The notes under the pieces are model-generated. The model was not told where the DNA came from. It worked only from the letters and a program-made list of their open reading frames with translations, and did not search any database. Below are positions 52,119 to 60,174 of a stretch of 64,000 bases of DNA, piece by piece. Positions within the stretch are counted from its first letter, which is position 1. Each line of letters starts with the position of its first letter. This stretch comes from JANMES01 sp038329865 (lineage in GTDB: Bacteria; Planctomycetota; Phycisphaerae; Tepidisphaerales; Tepidisphaeraceae). The translations under genes were made by a program, and so were the position numbers. The DNA lies in contig JBBQNK010000003.1 in NCBI GenBank assembly GCA_038329865.1, positions 102,122-166,121 on the forward strand, given 5' to 3'.

Positions 52119-54032
52119 CTATTTCGCGATCTGCTGAAAAATCCGCTCGAGATTCCGCGTGAATCTCGGCGCATCGGTGAGTGACGAGCTTTTCATGCGC
52201 TCGCGCAGGGATTGTCGCAGCTGATTCAGTCGCGGCACATCGCCCGCCATCCTAACCGCGGTTTCCACATACGCCGACTTCGACCGCGCGATGAGATCAG
52301 CCAGCCCCAGGTTCGACAAGATGCTCACGCCGCCGCGCCCGACTGCTGTTTCGCCCGCGAGCGTGATAACGGGCACGCCCATCCAGAGTGCGTCAAGCGT
52401 GGTCGTTCCGCCGCAGTAGGGGAATGGATCGAGCGAGAGATCGATCTGTCCATAAAGGGCGAAGTAGCTTCGCAGCGACAGCATCGGGACGAAAAGGAGT
52501 CGATCGTGATCATTCACACCGCTGCGAAGATTGACGCCGAGATCCAGGAACCGTTGACGAATCCGCTCCCGATGGGAGCCCTCCTTCGCATGTAGAATGA
52601 GTCGCGAGTTCGGCACGCGGGCGAGTATTTCGGCCCACACTTCGAGCGCACCCGGACTGACTTTACAGAGATTATTGAGGCATCCGAATGTGACAAACCC
52701 ATTGGCATTCGCAGGCGCCGGCGAAACGTCAGGCGCTTCTGCTGGCGCTTCGTAGCACCAATAGGTTTCCGGCAGGTACACGGATTGTTCCGAATAGGGT
52801 AGCCCTCTGGTCCCTCTCCCTCCGGACTTCGGCGAGCTCTCTTCGAGCCCGAGCCTTACAGCCGAAGGCAATCGAGCCGGCGAGGTTAGGTGAGGGCGAT
52901 CGCCACGTTGCGCCGTTTGCAATTCGCCCTCACTCCCGCTCTCTCCCGGCGGGAGAGAGGGGTTGGTTTTAGACGTTTGGGAGGTTTCAGTTTTGACGAG
53001 CGGTTTCGCAAGAGGATCCAGCCACCGATCCGTCAGCCGATAATCCATCGCGTCAATGCCCGTCGTGCTGCAGTAGGCCAGATAGCAAATCTGCACCGCC
53101 GCCGGCCGGCGGGCGAAGAGGAGCAGGCGGTTGCGGGCCATGTGCATGGTGAGATCGACGAGGATATCAATGCCGTCCGCGCGAATCCGCTCCGCCGCCA
53201 TCTCGCCCGGCAGGCCGAGGATCACTCGCCAGTGCTCGGCGTGCGATCGCAGTTCGTGCGTCATCGCGTCGGGTGAGACGACTTCGCTATAGCAGAAGAT
53301 TTCAACGGCCGAGCGATCATGATTCGCCAGAATCGGCCGCATGAATCGACCGATGACGTGATCGCGGAAATCGGGGGAGACGTAACCGATGCGGAGTTTA
53401 CGCTGCGGCGCGGTGGTGCGGGGATTTGCATTTTCTCGCGAAGGCGCAAGCGACTGGCCGAGCGATCCGGCGCGGCCATCCGCTTGCGCCTTCGCGGAAA
53501 GCGCTACGGGAATCGCGTGTCGATCATTCCACGCCTGATGCGCCGCGAAAATCTGCTCCGCCGAGTAATCCGCCGAGAAATGCATCGCGTAAACCAAGTT
53601 GCTCCCGATCGCCGCCGACTCAGGCTTGAGTTCCGCCGCTCGGCGGTAGCACGCGATGGCGGCGGGCATGTCGCCGGTGTCTTCGAGCGTGGCGCCGAGA
53701 TTATTGTGGGCCTCGGCGTTGTCGGGGTTGATCGCGATCGCCCGTTGGAACGCCGCCAGCGCGCGATCGAGATCGCCGGTGATCTTGTACAGGTTGCCGA
53801 GATTGCTCCACGTCTGAAACGCGTCCGGCTGCAGGCGGATCGCTTCGTTGAAAGCGGCGATCGCTTCATCCAGCCGGCCGAGGAGGCGAAGCGCGCTGCC
53901 GAGATTGTTATGCACGGCGGCAACGCCTGGCCGTAGCGCGATCGCGGCGCGATAGGCGTCGACGGCGTCGCCGAGGCGGAGCGATTGGTAATGCGCTGTG
54001 GCGAGTTGAATGAGTTGATCGAAATCGTCCAT
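52119..54032 (-). CDS. TPR-containing SPINDLY/OGT-type (GT41) glycosyltransferase
   Basis: 637 residues. Residues 1-150 are TPR repeats (AIAFNEAIRLQPDAFQTWSNLGNLYKITGD). The GT41 domain starts near 215 (RKLRIGYVSPDFRDHVIGRFM) and ends with LYGQIDLSLDPFPYCGGTTTLDALWMGVPVITLAGETAVGRGGVSIL. Two stretches (about 180-199 and 356-409) are encoded by repeats (53437-53496 and 52808-52967), so the domain is interrupted between its two halves. It probably transfers an O-linked sugar to proteins. The start has a plausible upstream pyrimidine-rich region but no strong ribosome site. Confidence 0.85.
   Translation of the reverse strand: MDDFDQLIQLATAHYQSLRLGDAVDAYRAAIALRPGVAAVHNNLGSALRLLGRLDEAIAAFNEAIRLQPDAFQTWSNLGNLYKITGDLDRALAAFQRAIAINPDNAEAHNNLGATLEDTGDMPAAIACYRRAAELKPESAAIGSNLVYAMHFSADYSAEQIFAAHQAWNDRHAIPVALSAKAQADGRAGSLGQSLAPSRENANPRTTAPQRKLRIGYVSPDFRDHVIGRFMRPILANHDRSAVEIFCYSEVVSPDAMTHELRSHAEHWRVILGLPGEMAAERIRADGIDILVDLTMHMARNRLLLFARRPAAVQICYLAYCSTTGIDAMDYRLTDRWLDPLAKPLVKTETSQTSKTNPSLPPGESGSEGELQTAQRGDRPHLTSPARLPSAVRLGLEESSPKSGGRGTRGLPYSEQSVYLPETYWCYEAPAEAPDVSPAPANANGFVTFGCLNNLCKVSPGALEVWAEILARVPNSRLILHAKEGSHRERIRQRFLDLGVNLRSGVNDHDRLLFVPMLSLRSYFALYGQIDLSLDPFPYCGGTTTLDALWMGVPVITLAGETAVGRGGVSILSNLGLADLIARSKSAYVETAVRMAGDVPRLNQLRQSLRERMKSSSLTDAPRFTRNLERIFQQIAK
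52808..52967. repeat. CCCTCTCCCGG element inside the GT41 gene
   Basis: Left unit GTCCCTCTCCCTCCGGACTTCGGC and right unit CACTCCCGCTCTCTCCCGGCGGGAGAGAGGGG, with AGGTGAGGG in the same relative position as in the intergenic copies. It is translated in frame and adds about 54 residues (PSLPPGESGSEGELQ...GGRGTRG). Confidence 0.8.
53437..53496. repeat. 16-bp inverted repeat inside the GT41 gene
   Basis: CGCGAAGGCGCAAGCG and the exact inverse CGCTTGCGCCTTCGCG flank a centre with a second palindrome (GGCCG...CGGCC). The element is translated as part of the linker between the TPR and glycosyltransferase domains. Confidence 0.8.
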
Positions 54033-54049
54033 GATTTTTCAAGTCGCTT

Positions 54050-54415
54050 TCAGGAGGAAGACGCCTTGGCCCGAAGCGCGGCGAGCGTTCGCTCGAGCGT
54101 TTCGCCGACGTATTTCACGACTTCATGCGGACAGTCGGAAATAAGGTCGAAGCTATCGCGGCCGGTAATCGTAACGTAAACCCCACTGCAGTAGCGGTTG
54201 GGGTAAATCGTGCCGACCTGTTCGAGTGGCCAAACGAGTAGGTGCGGTGTGTCGTGTTGCGATGGCTCATCGATGGTCAGCGAATTGGAATCCAGCGTGA
54301 CGATCAGTCGGGTGCACACAATTGACGGAATGAGCCTGGTTAGCGTGTGCATCACCGGATCCTGCGCAGGTACCGTGATTTTCACGCCGCCGTCGAGCAG
54401 CCGCTCTGTGACCAC
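54050..54415 (-). CDS. hypothetical protein
   Basis: 121 residues, starting with GTG. A mixed, mostly beta-like composition with no signal peptide or recognised motif (MVTERLLDGGVKITVPAQDP, TVYPNR-like strands, DLISDCPHEVVKYVGETLERTL helix). It overlaps nothing and lies 17 bases upstream of the GT41 gene on the same strand, so the two may be co-transcribed. A terminator for the upstream vWA gene lies 137 bases before it. Confidence 0.6.
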   Translation of the reverse strand: MVTERLLDGGVKITVPAQDPVMHTLTRLIPSIVCTRLIVTLDSNSLTIDEPSQHDTPHLLVWPLEQVGTIYPNRYCSGVYVTITGRDSFDLISDCPHEVVKYVGETLERTLAALRAKASSS

Positions 54416-54551
54416 GCCGCGAAGCGTATCGGGCGATCCGTATTAAAGCGGCGGCGGGTCGGGCATGGTACGAATTGTAATCCAACGACCGCGGCGCGAT
54501 AAGCCAGGATTTCGAGACGCGGGCCATCGAAGATGACCTGTTTTTGGCGGC

Positions 54552-54576
54552 AAAAAAACGGCCATCTGCGATGGCC
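54552..54576 (-). terminator. intrinsic terminator of the vWA membrane-protein gene
   Basis: Stem GGCCAT / ATGGCC with a 5-base loop followed by TTTTTTTG on the minus strand, 19 bases after the stop codon at 54595. Confidence 0.8.
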
Positions 54577-54594
54577 CGCGTCACGAAGAGGAAA

Positions 54595-56817
54595 CTACGG
54601 TGCCGCCGGCGCCATCTTCGGCAGGAACGCTCGCCAGTTGATCGCCCGCGTCACTCTCGTCACGCTGCCCAGGAACGCCTCAGCACAAAGCAGCAGCAGC
54701 ACGATCGCGATCGGCGCGGTCCACTTCGGCTTGGGTTGTGTGAGGGCCGCCATCTTGCCTTGCAACTCGGCCAGCGATTTCACGATCACCACATTCGTGC
54801 TCGGCGTGAGGGAGCCGGCGGCGTTTTCGTCTCTTGGGGCGATGGCGGCGGCGTCGCGGTATTTCAGGTCGGCTTCGGCGGCGGGGAGTTGGACGTTGGT
54901 CCAGGCGATCGCGTCGGATTGACCGGTGAGGTGCCAAGAGTAGAGGCCGGGCTCGGTCGCCTGCGTGAAGACGAAGCGGCGGCCGTCATTATCGCGCGTC
55001 ACCGGGACGATGTACGCGGCTTTGCTCGGCGTTTGCAGTTGCAGTTCGTTCGCGCTCGTGGCGTACGAGCCGGGGAGCGTGAGCGTCCGGCCGAGCTCGA
55101 CGTTCGTGAACTCGCTCCCCGCGCCGCCGTGCAGCGCCATGCGGACGAGCAGCGGCAGGAAGATCGGATGCGTGGCGAGGTTGCTGTACTGCGAATCAGG
55201 GAGCGTGGCGATCGTGTAGACGCTGCCGGTGCCGAGCGTCCGGCGGAACAGCAGGCCGCGCGGCGGGGCGGCGTTGAGTCCGCCGGCGCCAGATTTTGTG
55301 CCAGCATCAGAGTCGGCGCTGTCGCGATTAAGGCGGAGCAACATGCTCGTAGCCTGATCGATGGCGGAAAAGCCGACGAACCGCCGCACGACGATCGCGC
55401 CGATCTGGAATTTCTCGTCGGTGAGACCGTCCATCAGCGGGTCGGACTGGGTCTCGTTGGTGATCGAGGCGCGAAGTGATGCAGCGCCGTGCGAGGCGGG
55501 TAACGGCTCGGACGGGAGAATTTCCTTCAGCGCCGATTTCGTCGAAGCATCGAGCGCGGCGTAACTTTCTTCCAGGTTCGGCTGAACGAAAAGCACCACC
55601 GTCCCGCCGCCGCGGGCGAGGTCGCGGAGTTTTATTGCCGTCGCCAGATCGGGCCACTGCGAGAGCGCGGCGACGACGCAGCTCGCGTCGGGCGCGATCG
55701 GCCCGGGCTTGAGTTCGATCGGCCAACCGGCGAGCCGGCCTTCGCTCGGGTCGAGCGCGAGCTTGATGAACCGCTCCGCCGGCAGCGGCGTTTTGGCGGG
55801 GAGAAACGTCACTTTCTGCCTGGCTGGCAGCTCGATGAGTTGCGGGCGGCGGTTGTCCCACGGCATTTCATCGCCTTGCGGAATGCTCGCGTCGAGCACG
55901 ATCCACCGCTCGGCCGGCAGGCGGTAGGGGAAGCGAACGGTCGCCACGCCGGCGGTGTCGAGGTTGGCCATGGAAGGGGAGAGCGAAGCGATCGGCTCGC
56001 CGGTGGGCTTGGTGATGTTGAGGGTGACAGCGTACGCATCACCCGGGCGGCCGGCGATGGAGATCGGCACGGTGGCGTTCAATCCCGCGAGAACGGAGCG
56101 CGGCTCGATCGAGACTTTGGTGATGCCGGCACTGCGGACGACATCGGGATGCAGATCGAACCACACCGTGCGGAGCGACTCGGCCTCGCCGGTGGGATGC
56201 GGGAACTCGCGCGATTGGCCGTCGGTGAGAACGATCAGCCATTTCTGGTCGGCCGTCTGCTTGTTGAGCAGCTCGCGGGCGGCGGCGATGCGATCGACCA
56301 GCGGCGACGTGGCCGCCTCCGGTTGCGGCTCGGCCCACTCCGAAAGAACCTGCGTGGCGGAGAGCAACTGCTCCGGCTTATCCGCCGGCGGCTTGGCGGA
56401 GCGGAAAATCGCGACGCGGGCGTCTTTCAATTCATCGCGCAGCAAATCCTGCACGATCGACCCCGCGCGGTTGAGCAGCGTGCCCTCCGGCGGCGAGTAT
56501 TGCATCGAATAGCTCGAATCGATCACCACGGCTGCGACAGTCGACCCGCCGCCGAACCAGCCGGAACTGAGGATTTTCGCGGGTTGAGCGATCGCCCAGA
56601 TCAGCAGCGCCAGCAGCAATGCCCGCGTCGCGAGCAGCAGCCACCGGTGCACGCGCTTACGGGCGGCCGTCCGCTGTACACTGGATTTGATGAAGCGGAG
56701 CGTCGGAAAGAGAACCACCGGCGATTTCTTGCGAAACAGCAGATGCAAAATCACCGGCAACCCCGCCAGCGGCAGGGCGAAGAGAGCGGCGGAGAATAGG
56801 AAGGTCAGGCCGAACAT
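54595..56817 (-). CDS. vWA-domain protein with N-terminal double membrane anchor
   Basis: 740 residues. The N-terminus (GLTFLFSAALFALPLAGLPVILHLLFRKK) and the helix near 60-85 match the two_anch (TIGR02226) membrane anchor. A von Willebrand A fold follows with the MIDAS DxSxS motif in VVIDSSYSMQ. A C-terminal hydrophobic segment (APIAIVLLLLCAEAFL) is near the end. It is the usual partner of DUF58 proteins (57271-58146) in planctomycetes. Role: probably signalling or surface stress; unproven. It starts one base after the preceding small gene stop. Confidence 0.85.
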   Translation of the reverse strand: MFGLTFLFSAALFALPLAGLPVILHLLFRKKSPVVLFPTLRFIKSSVQRTAARKRVHRWLLLATRALLLALLIWAIAQPAKILSSGWFGGGSTVAAVVIDSSYSMQYSPPEGTLLNRAGSIVQDLLRDELKDARVAIFRSAKPPADKPEQLLSATQVLSEWAEPQPEAATSPLVDRIAAARELLNKQTADQKWLIVLTDGQSREFPHPTGEAESLRTVWFDLHPDVVRSAGITKVSIEPRSVLAGLNATVPISIAGRPGDAYAVTLNITKPTGEPIASLSPSMANLDTAGVATVRFPYRLPAERWIVLDASIPQGDEMPWDNRRPQLIELPARQKVTFLPAKTPLPAERFIKLALDPSEGRLAGWPIELKPGPIAPDASCVVAALSQWPDLATAIKLRDLARGGGTVVLFVQPNLEESYAALDASTKSALKEILPSEPLPASHGAASLRASITNETQSDPLMDGLTDEKFQIGAIVVRRFVGFSAIDQATSMLLRLNRDSADSDAGTKSGAGGLNAAPPRGLLFRRTLGTGSVYTIATLPDSQYSNLATHPIFLPLLVRMALHGGAGSEFTNVELGRTLTLPGSYATSANELQLQTPSKAAYIVPVTRDNDGRRFVFTQATEPGLYSWHLTGQSDAIAWTNVQLPAAEADLKYRDAAAIAPRDENAAGSLTPSTNVVIVKSLAELQGKMAALTQPKPKWTAPIAIVLLLLCAEAFLGSVTRVTRAINWRAFLPKMAPAAP

Positions 56818-57021
56818 TTATGACTTTTTCGCTGCGAGTTGATCAAGCTTGTTCTCAATTCTCTCTAGCCTTTGCCGCACGTCACGATTCCGTCGTTTTG
56901 CGAATATGAGGACTACAACAAAAAAACAGACCGCGGGGATATAGACAACGACCCAACCCAAAGCGCGAGCCATGTTCGTGTCGCCGTCGGCATTAGCCTG
57001 TCCGAGAATCCACGCCACCAT
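56818..57021 (-). CDS. small membrane protein with coiled coil
   Basis: 67 residues. One transmembrane helix (WVVVYIPAVCFFVVVLIFAKR) precedes a charged helix (RDVRQRLERIENKLDQLAAKKS) typical of a coiled coil. No family is recognised. The stop TAA abuts the vWA gene start, implying coupled translation, so it is probably part of the same complex. Confidence 0.65.
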   Translation of the reverse strand: MVAWILGQANADGDTNMARALGWVVVYIPAVCFFVVVLIFAKRRNRDVRQRLERIENKLDQLAAKKS

Positions 57022-57045
57022 AGAGTCGCCCCTTCAAATCAGTCG

Positions 57046-57128
57046 GGTAGGGCACGCTACTGCGTGCCGTTTCTCCACGGCAGGTTAAAACCTGCCCTAC
57101 TTTACTGGTCCGCCAAGGCGGACCCTAC
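57046..57128. repeat. composite GTAGGG repeat
   Basis: Three short palindromes in a row: GTAGGGCACGC...GCGTGCC, CGGCAGGTTAAAACCTGCC and GTCCGCCAAGGCGGAC, ending CCCTAC. It begins and ends with inverted GTAGGG/CCCTAC and resembles 62298-62367. Confidence 0.8.
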
Positions 57129-57137
57129 ATCTTTGAT

Positions 57138-57266
57138 CTAATGAGTGACGATGATCGCGACTCCCAACAAGATCATGATTAAGGCAATCACCATTGCCAC
57201 GATCACATTCGAGCCACGCTTCTCCCGGCGTTCCGCATAACCAAGTTTGTGAAGTTGCTTTGGAAT
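57138..57266 (-). CDS. possible 42-residue membrane protein with ATT start
   Basis: The reading frame ends at TAG (57138) and encodes IPKQLHKLGYAERREKRG, then a hydrophobic helix (VIVAMVIALIMILLGVAIIV) and TH. This charged-then-hydrophobic design looks like a real small membrane protein. No ATG is available upstream. ATT at 57264-57266 with GGAG nine bases before it is the only start that keeps the charged segment; an internal GTG would leave only the helix. It lies between the DUF58 gene and the 67-residue protein. Low confidence. Confidence 0.35.
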   Translation of the reverse strand: MPKQLHKLGYAERREKRGSNVIVAMVIALIMILLGVAIIVTH

Positions 57267-57270
57267 AGTT

Positions 57271-58146
57271 CTAGCTCCGCCTATGAATCAACTTCACCAG
57301 AGCCTTGTCATACGGCTCGTCCACGAACATCGGGTGATATTCCGAATCGCCGGAATTGCACACCCGTCGAATGTCGGCCAAATACGTTTCCACCTGCTTT
57401 TTGTACGTCTCGCGGAGGTCGTTCGGGTCGATTTGCAGCTCTTCGCCGGTTTCTAAATCCTTCATCGTGATCTGCCGGTCGTACGGCAGGTCGATTTCGT
57501 TGCGGTCGAGCAGGTGCAGCACCATGGCCTGGTGCTTGCGATAGCGGAGATGCTGCAAGGCCGTGGTCAGTTCTTCCGGCTCGACCCACAGGTCACTGAT
57601 CAGGATCACCAAACTCCGCCGCGGCAGACGCTCGGCTAACGTGTGGAGGTGGCGCGTGAGGTGCGTGTCTTTGCCGACGTCCATCGACTCCAGCGCCTTG
57701 AACAGCCGATCGAGGTGCGACGGCGATGAGCCGGCCGGCAGTTCTACCTGGATCGATTCGTCGATCGCCACCAGCCCGGCCAAATCCTGCTGGCTGGCCA
57801 AGAGATACGACAGGCACGCGGCCAGGTGTCGGGCGTAGTCGATCTTGCCCGCGAACTTCATGCTGCTGCTGGTGTCGATCACGATCGTCGCGCGGAGGTT
57901 CGTCTCCTGCTCGTACAGCTTGATGTAGTGTCGGTCCGACCGCGCGTAGGCCTTCCAGTCGAGATGCCGCAATTCATCACCGGCCACGTATTCGCGGTGC
58001 TCGCTGAACTCGACGGAGAAACCGCGGTGGGGCGATTTGTGCTGCCCGGTGATGACGCCTTCGACGACTTGCCTTGCCATGAACTGCAGCTTGCCCATGC
58101 GGGCCGCGTCGGTGGGGGCGAAGTATCGGTAGCGGTGGATGGGCAC
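57271..58146 (-). CDS. DUF58 domain protein
   Basis: 291 residues. The DUF58 signature EFSEHREYVAGDELRHLDWKAYARSDRHYIKLYEQETNL is followed by the vWA-like VIDTSSSMKFAG and SLVILISDLWVEPEEL. These proteins pair with MoxR ATPases and vWA membrane proteins to modify or activate other proteins. The partner vWA gene is in the same cluster; no MoxR gene is seen in the window. The rsmD gene lies upstream with its stop 23 bases away. Confidence 0.9.
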   Translation of the reverse strand: MPIHRYRYFAPTDAARMGKLQFMARQVVEGVITGQHKSPHRGFSVEFSEHREYVAGDELRHLDWKAYARSDRHYIKLYEQETNLRATIVIDTSSSMKFAGKIDYARHLAACLSYLLASQQDLAGLVAIDESIQVELPAGSSPSHLDRLFKALESMDVGKDTHLTRHLHTLAERLPRRSLVILISDLWVEPEELTTALQHLRYRKHQAMVLHLLDRNEIDLPYDRQITMKDLETGEELQIDPNDLRETYKKQVETYLADIRRVCNSGDSEYHPMFVDEPYDKALVKLIHRRS

Positions 58147-58149
58147 GCG

Positions 58150-58215
58150 TAGGACTTAGGTCAAAGGACTCAGGACTTAGTGCTCGGCGGTCCGCCCGCT
58201 TCAGCGGGTGGCTCT
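58150..58215. repeat. composite repeat at the end of rsmD
   Basis: AGGACTTAGG-type units (58150-58180) directly join a GTCCGCCCGCTTCAGCGGG palindrome (58190-58210). The last 15 codons of rsmD and its TGA stop are supplied by these units. Confidence 0.75.
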
Positions 58216-58766
58216 GCTCGCTGTAAAAACTCGATCGTCATCCCTCCGTACTCCCGCTGATCGACAACGTTGAGCGGCGGCAGGAGTAAATGGTCGTTTG
58301 CGTCGTGCCGAAACACAACCAGGCCGCCCAGCGCGAGGTGGATTTCAGCAAAATGCTTCGCCAACTGCAGCAACTTGTCCGGCTGCTCCTTGAGGAAACG
58401 ATAGGGCGGGTCGAGGAAGATCAGGTCGGCCTTCCCCGTCACAGGCGCGCCGGCCAACAGCTTGAAAAGATCGCCCTTGCGAACGGTCGATTGGTCGCCC
58501 ACTTTAAACGTCGCAATATTCTTCCCCAGCCGCTCAATTGCTGATCGGTCCGCTTCGAAAAATGTCGCATGAATCGCCCCTCGGCTCAGGCACTCCAGCC
58601 CCATGCTGCCCGTGCCGGCGAAGCAGTCGTAAACTCTGCACCCTTCGATCCGTGGCGAGAGAATATCGAACAGCGACTGCTTCGCCCGGTCGGTGATCGG
58701 CCGAGTTACTTCGCCTTCCGGCGGCAGCAGGGGTCGGCCTCTAAACTCGCCGGCGATGATGCGCAT
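58170..58766 (-). CDS. rsmD: 16S rRNA (guanine966-N2)-methyltransferase
   Basis: 198 residues from the ATG at 58766 (MRIIAGEFRGRPLLPPEG), the classic RsmD opening; an in-frame upstream start is unlikely. AdoMet-binding DCFAGTGSMGLECLSRGA and the catalytic DPPY (IFLDPPYRF) are present. It methylates G966 of 16S rRNA. The C-terminal AEPPAEAGGPPSTKS is encoded by repeat DNA and ends at a repeat-supplied stop, so the natural C-terminus may be shorter by about 15 residues. Confidence 0.9.
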   Translation of the reverse strand: MRIIAGEFRGRPLLPPEGEVTRPITDRAKQSLFDILSPRIEGCRVYDCFAGTGSMGLECLSRGAIHATFFEADRSAIERLGKNIATFKVGDQSTVRKGDLFKLLAGAPVTGKADLIFLDPPYRFLKEQPDKLLQLAKHFAEIHLALGGLVVFRHDANDHLLLPPLNVVDQREYGGMTIEFLQRAEPPAEAGGPPSTKS

Positions 58767-58833
58767 AAAAACAAATGTAGCGGACGGCCCACTCGTTTGG
58801 CTAGAATCGCCGCTCAGAAGGAGCCGGAGTGTC

Positions 58834-59271
58834 ATGGCCGAAAGTTTGTGTGATTCGTGCGCAGCCCTGTGCTGCCGTTATTTTGCCCTGCAGATCGACA
58901 ACCCCAAAACGCCCGAAGATTACGACAACATTCGCTGGTATCTCGTCCACGAGAACGTCGTCGCGTTCATCGAGGACAAGAACTGGTTCATCGGCGTGAT
59001 GACCAAGTGCAAAAATCTGTTGCCGGATAATCGCTGCGGGATTTACGAGACGCGCCCGCGCATCTGCCGCAAATATTCCACCGACAACTGCGACTACCAC
59101 GGCGGCGAGTACCAGTGGAGCAAACTGTTCATCAGTGCCGACGACCTGCAGCAATACGCCGAGAAAAAGCTGGGCCGATCGATCCTGCCGCGGCCGAAGC
59201 GAGCGAAACCCGGGCGATTGAAGGGCAAGCTCGGGCGAAGAAAATTGTCGTTGCCGGTGATGGTGGCGTGA
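58834..59271 (+). CDS. YkgJ family cysteine cluster protein
   Basis: 145 residues from the ATG at 58834. The N-terminal CDSCAALCCRYF and a later KCKNLLPDNRCGIYETRPRICRKYSTDNC form the cysteine set that binds a zinc or iron cluster in the YkgJ/UPF0153 family. The basic tail (PRPKRAKPGRLKGKLGRRK) suggests nucleic-acid contact. The function is unknown. It is divergent from rsmD with a 67-base gap. Confidence 0.85.
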   Translation: MAESLCDSCAALCCRYFALQIDNPKTPEDYDNIRWYLVHENVVAFIEDKNWFIGVMTKCKNLLPDNRCGIYETRPRICRKYSTDNCDYHGGEYQWSKLFISADDLQQYAEKKLGRSILPRPKRAKPGRLKGKLGRRKLSLPVMVA

Positions 59272-59276
59272 GTGAG

Positions 59277-59342
59277 GGGGTTAGGCGTTAGGCGTTCGGA
59301 GGAAGCAGTTTTCCTAACGCCTAACGCCAAACACCCAACGCC
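59277..59342. repeat. inverted repeat of GGCGTTA units
   Basis: GTTAGGCGTTAGGCGTT and the inverse AACGCCTAACGCC flank a short spacer, followed by an extra ACCCAACGCC. It has the same low-complexity tandem-unit design as 5005, 15472, 35375 and 38334. The ribosome site of the next gene lies just after it. Confidence 0.8.
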
Positions 59343-59361
59343 TTCCTGGCAAGGAGAAATA

Positions 59362-59871
59362 ATGGCCGACCGTTCCGTCCATTACGAAGCCGCGTTTGAA
59401 GCATTCTTACGCGACAAAGGCATTCCATACGTCGCCGTTGATGAAGCCAAGAAGGCCTTATTCGCGGATTCGAAACTTAAGAGCTTCGATTTCGTCGTAT
59501 ACAGTAAGTCCGGCGCGAATCTACTCGTCGACGTGAAAGGCCGCTCCCGCCGCACGACCGCCGCGGGAAAATCCGCCGGCACTTCGTTCCAAACCTGGGC
59601 CACCCAGCAGGACGTGGATGACCTTATGCAATGGCAGCAGGTGTTCGGCGAAGGGTTCAAAGCCTTGCTGGCGTTCGTCTACTGGATCGACGCGCCGCTG
59701 CTGCCCGAGCCGGGAATGTTTGAATTCGATGATCGCTGGTACTTGCTGCTGGCCGTCGATCTTGAAGCCTATCGGCAGCACATGCGGCAGCGCAGCCCGA
59801 AGTGGGAAACGGTTTCTCTCAAGGCCGACGATTTTCGCACGCTTGCCCGGCCGGTCAGCGAGTGGTTATGA
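59362..59871 (+). CDS. HYExAFE family protein, PD-(D/E)XK-like
   Basis: 169 residues from the ATG at 59362, preceded by AAGGAG. HYEAAFEAFLRDKGIPYVAV at the N-terminus gives the family its name. SFDFVVYS and LLVDVKGRS have the spacing of a PD-(D/E)XK nuclease core (Asp, then Asp-x-Lys). It may be a nuclease of unknown substrate. The ATGA overlap with the next gene suggests coupled translation. Confidence 0.85.
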   Translation: MADRSVHYEAAFEAFLRDKGIPYVAVDEAKKALFADSKLKSFDFVVYSKSGANLLVDVKGRSRRTTAAGKSAGTSFQTWATQQDVDDLMQWQQVFGEGFKALLAFVYWIDAPLLPEPGMFEFDDRWYLLLAVDLEAYRQHMRQRSPKWETVSLKADDFRTLARPVSEWL

Positions 59872-60140
59872 TGTTACGTATGAAGTTGCGACACAGAACC
59901 TTACGCCTCTACGTCACAGTGATGGCGCTCACGCTGCCGCTGCTGCTTCCCGCGATCACTTTCGCCAGGCCGACCGAAGACGAAACCGCCGCCCTTGAGG
60001 CCCGGCTTGAAGGGTATGGCACGCAGGTTCGCCTGACGGAGGCGGGATCCACCGGCTTCACTTACTTGCTCCTGATCATGCTCGGCGTTATCGGGATCAT
60101 TGTGCTGTTCAAGGACGCGCGGCGTTCGCACCTGGATTAA
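59868..60140 (+). CDS. small exported/membrane protein
   Basis: 90 residues. The ATG overlaps the HYExAFE stop (ATGA). An N-terminal signal-like stretch (LRLYVTVMALTLPLLLPAITFA), a charged middle (EDETAALEARLEGYG) and a C-terminal transmembrane helix (TYLLLIMLGVIGIIVLF) are visible. No family is recognised. Confidence 0.7.
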   Translation: MMLRMKLRHRTLRLYVTVMALTLPLLLPAITFARPTEDETAALEARLEGYGTQVRLTEAGSTGFTYLLLIMLGVIGIIVLFKDARRSHLD

Positions 60141-60174
60141 ACACTGACCCAACGTTTTTACTGAGGAGTCCTCC

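Noticed and set aside
59272..59361. An upstream start for the HYExAFE gene.
   Set aside because: The extra residues come from a repeat, and AAGGAG directly precedes the ATG at 59362.
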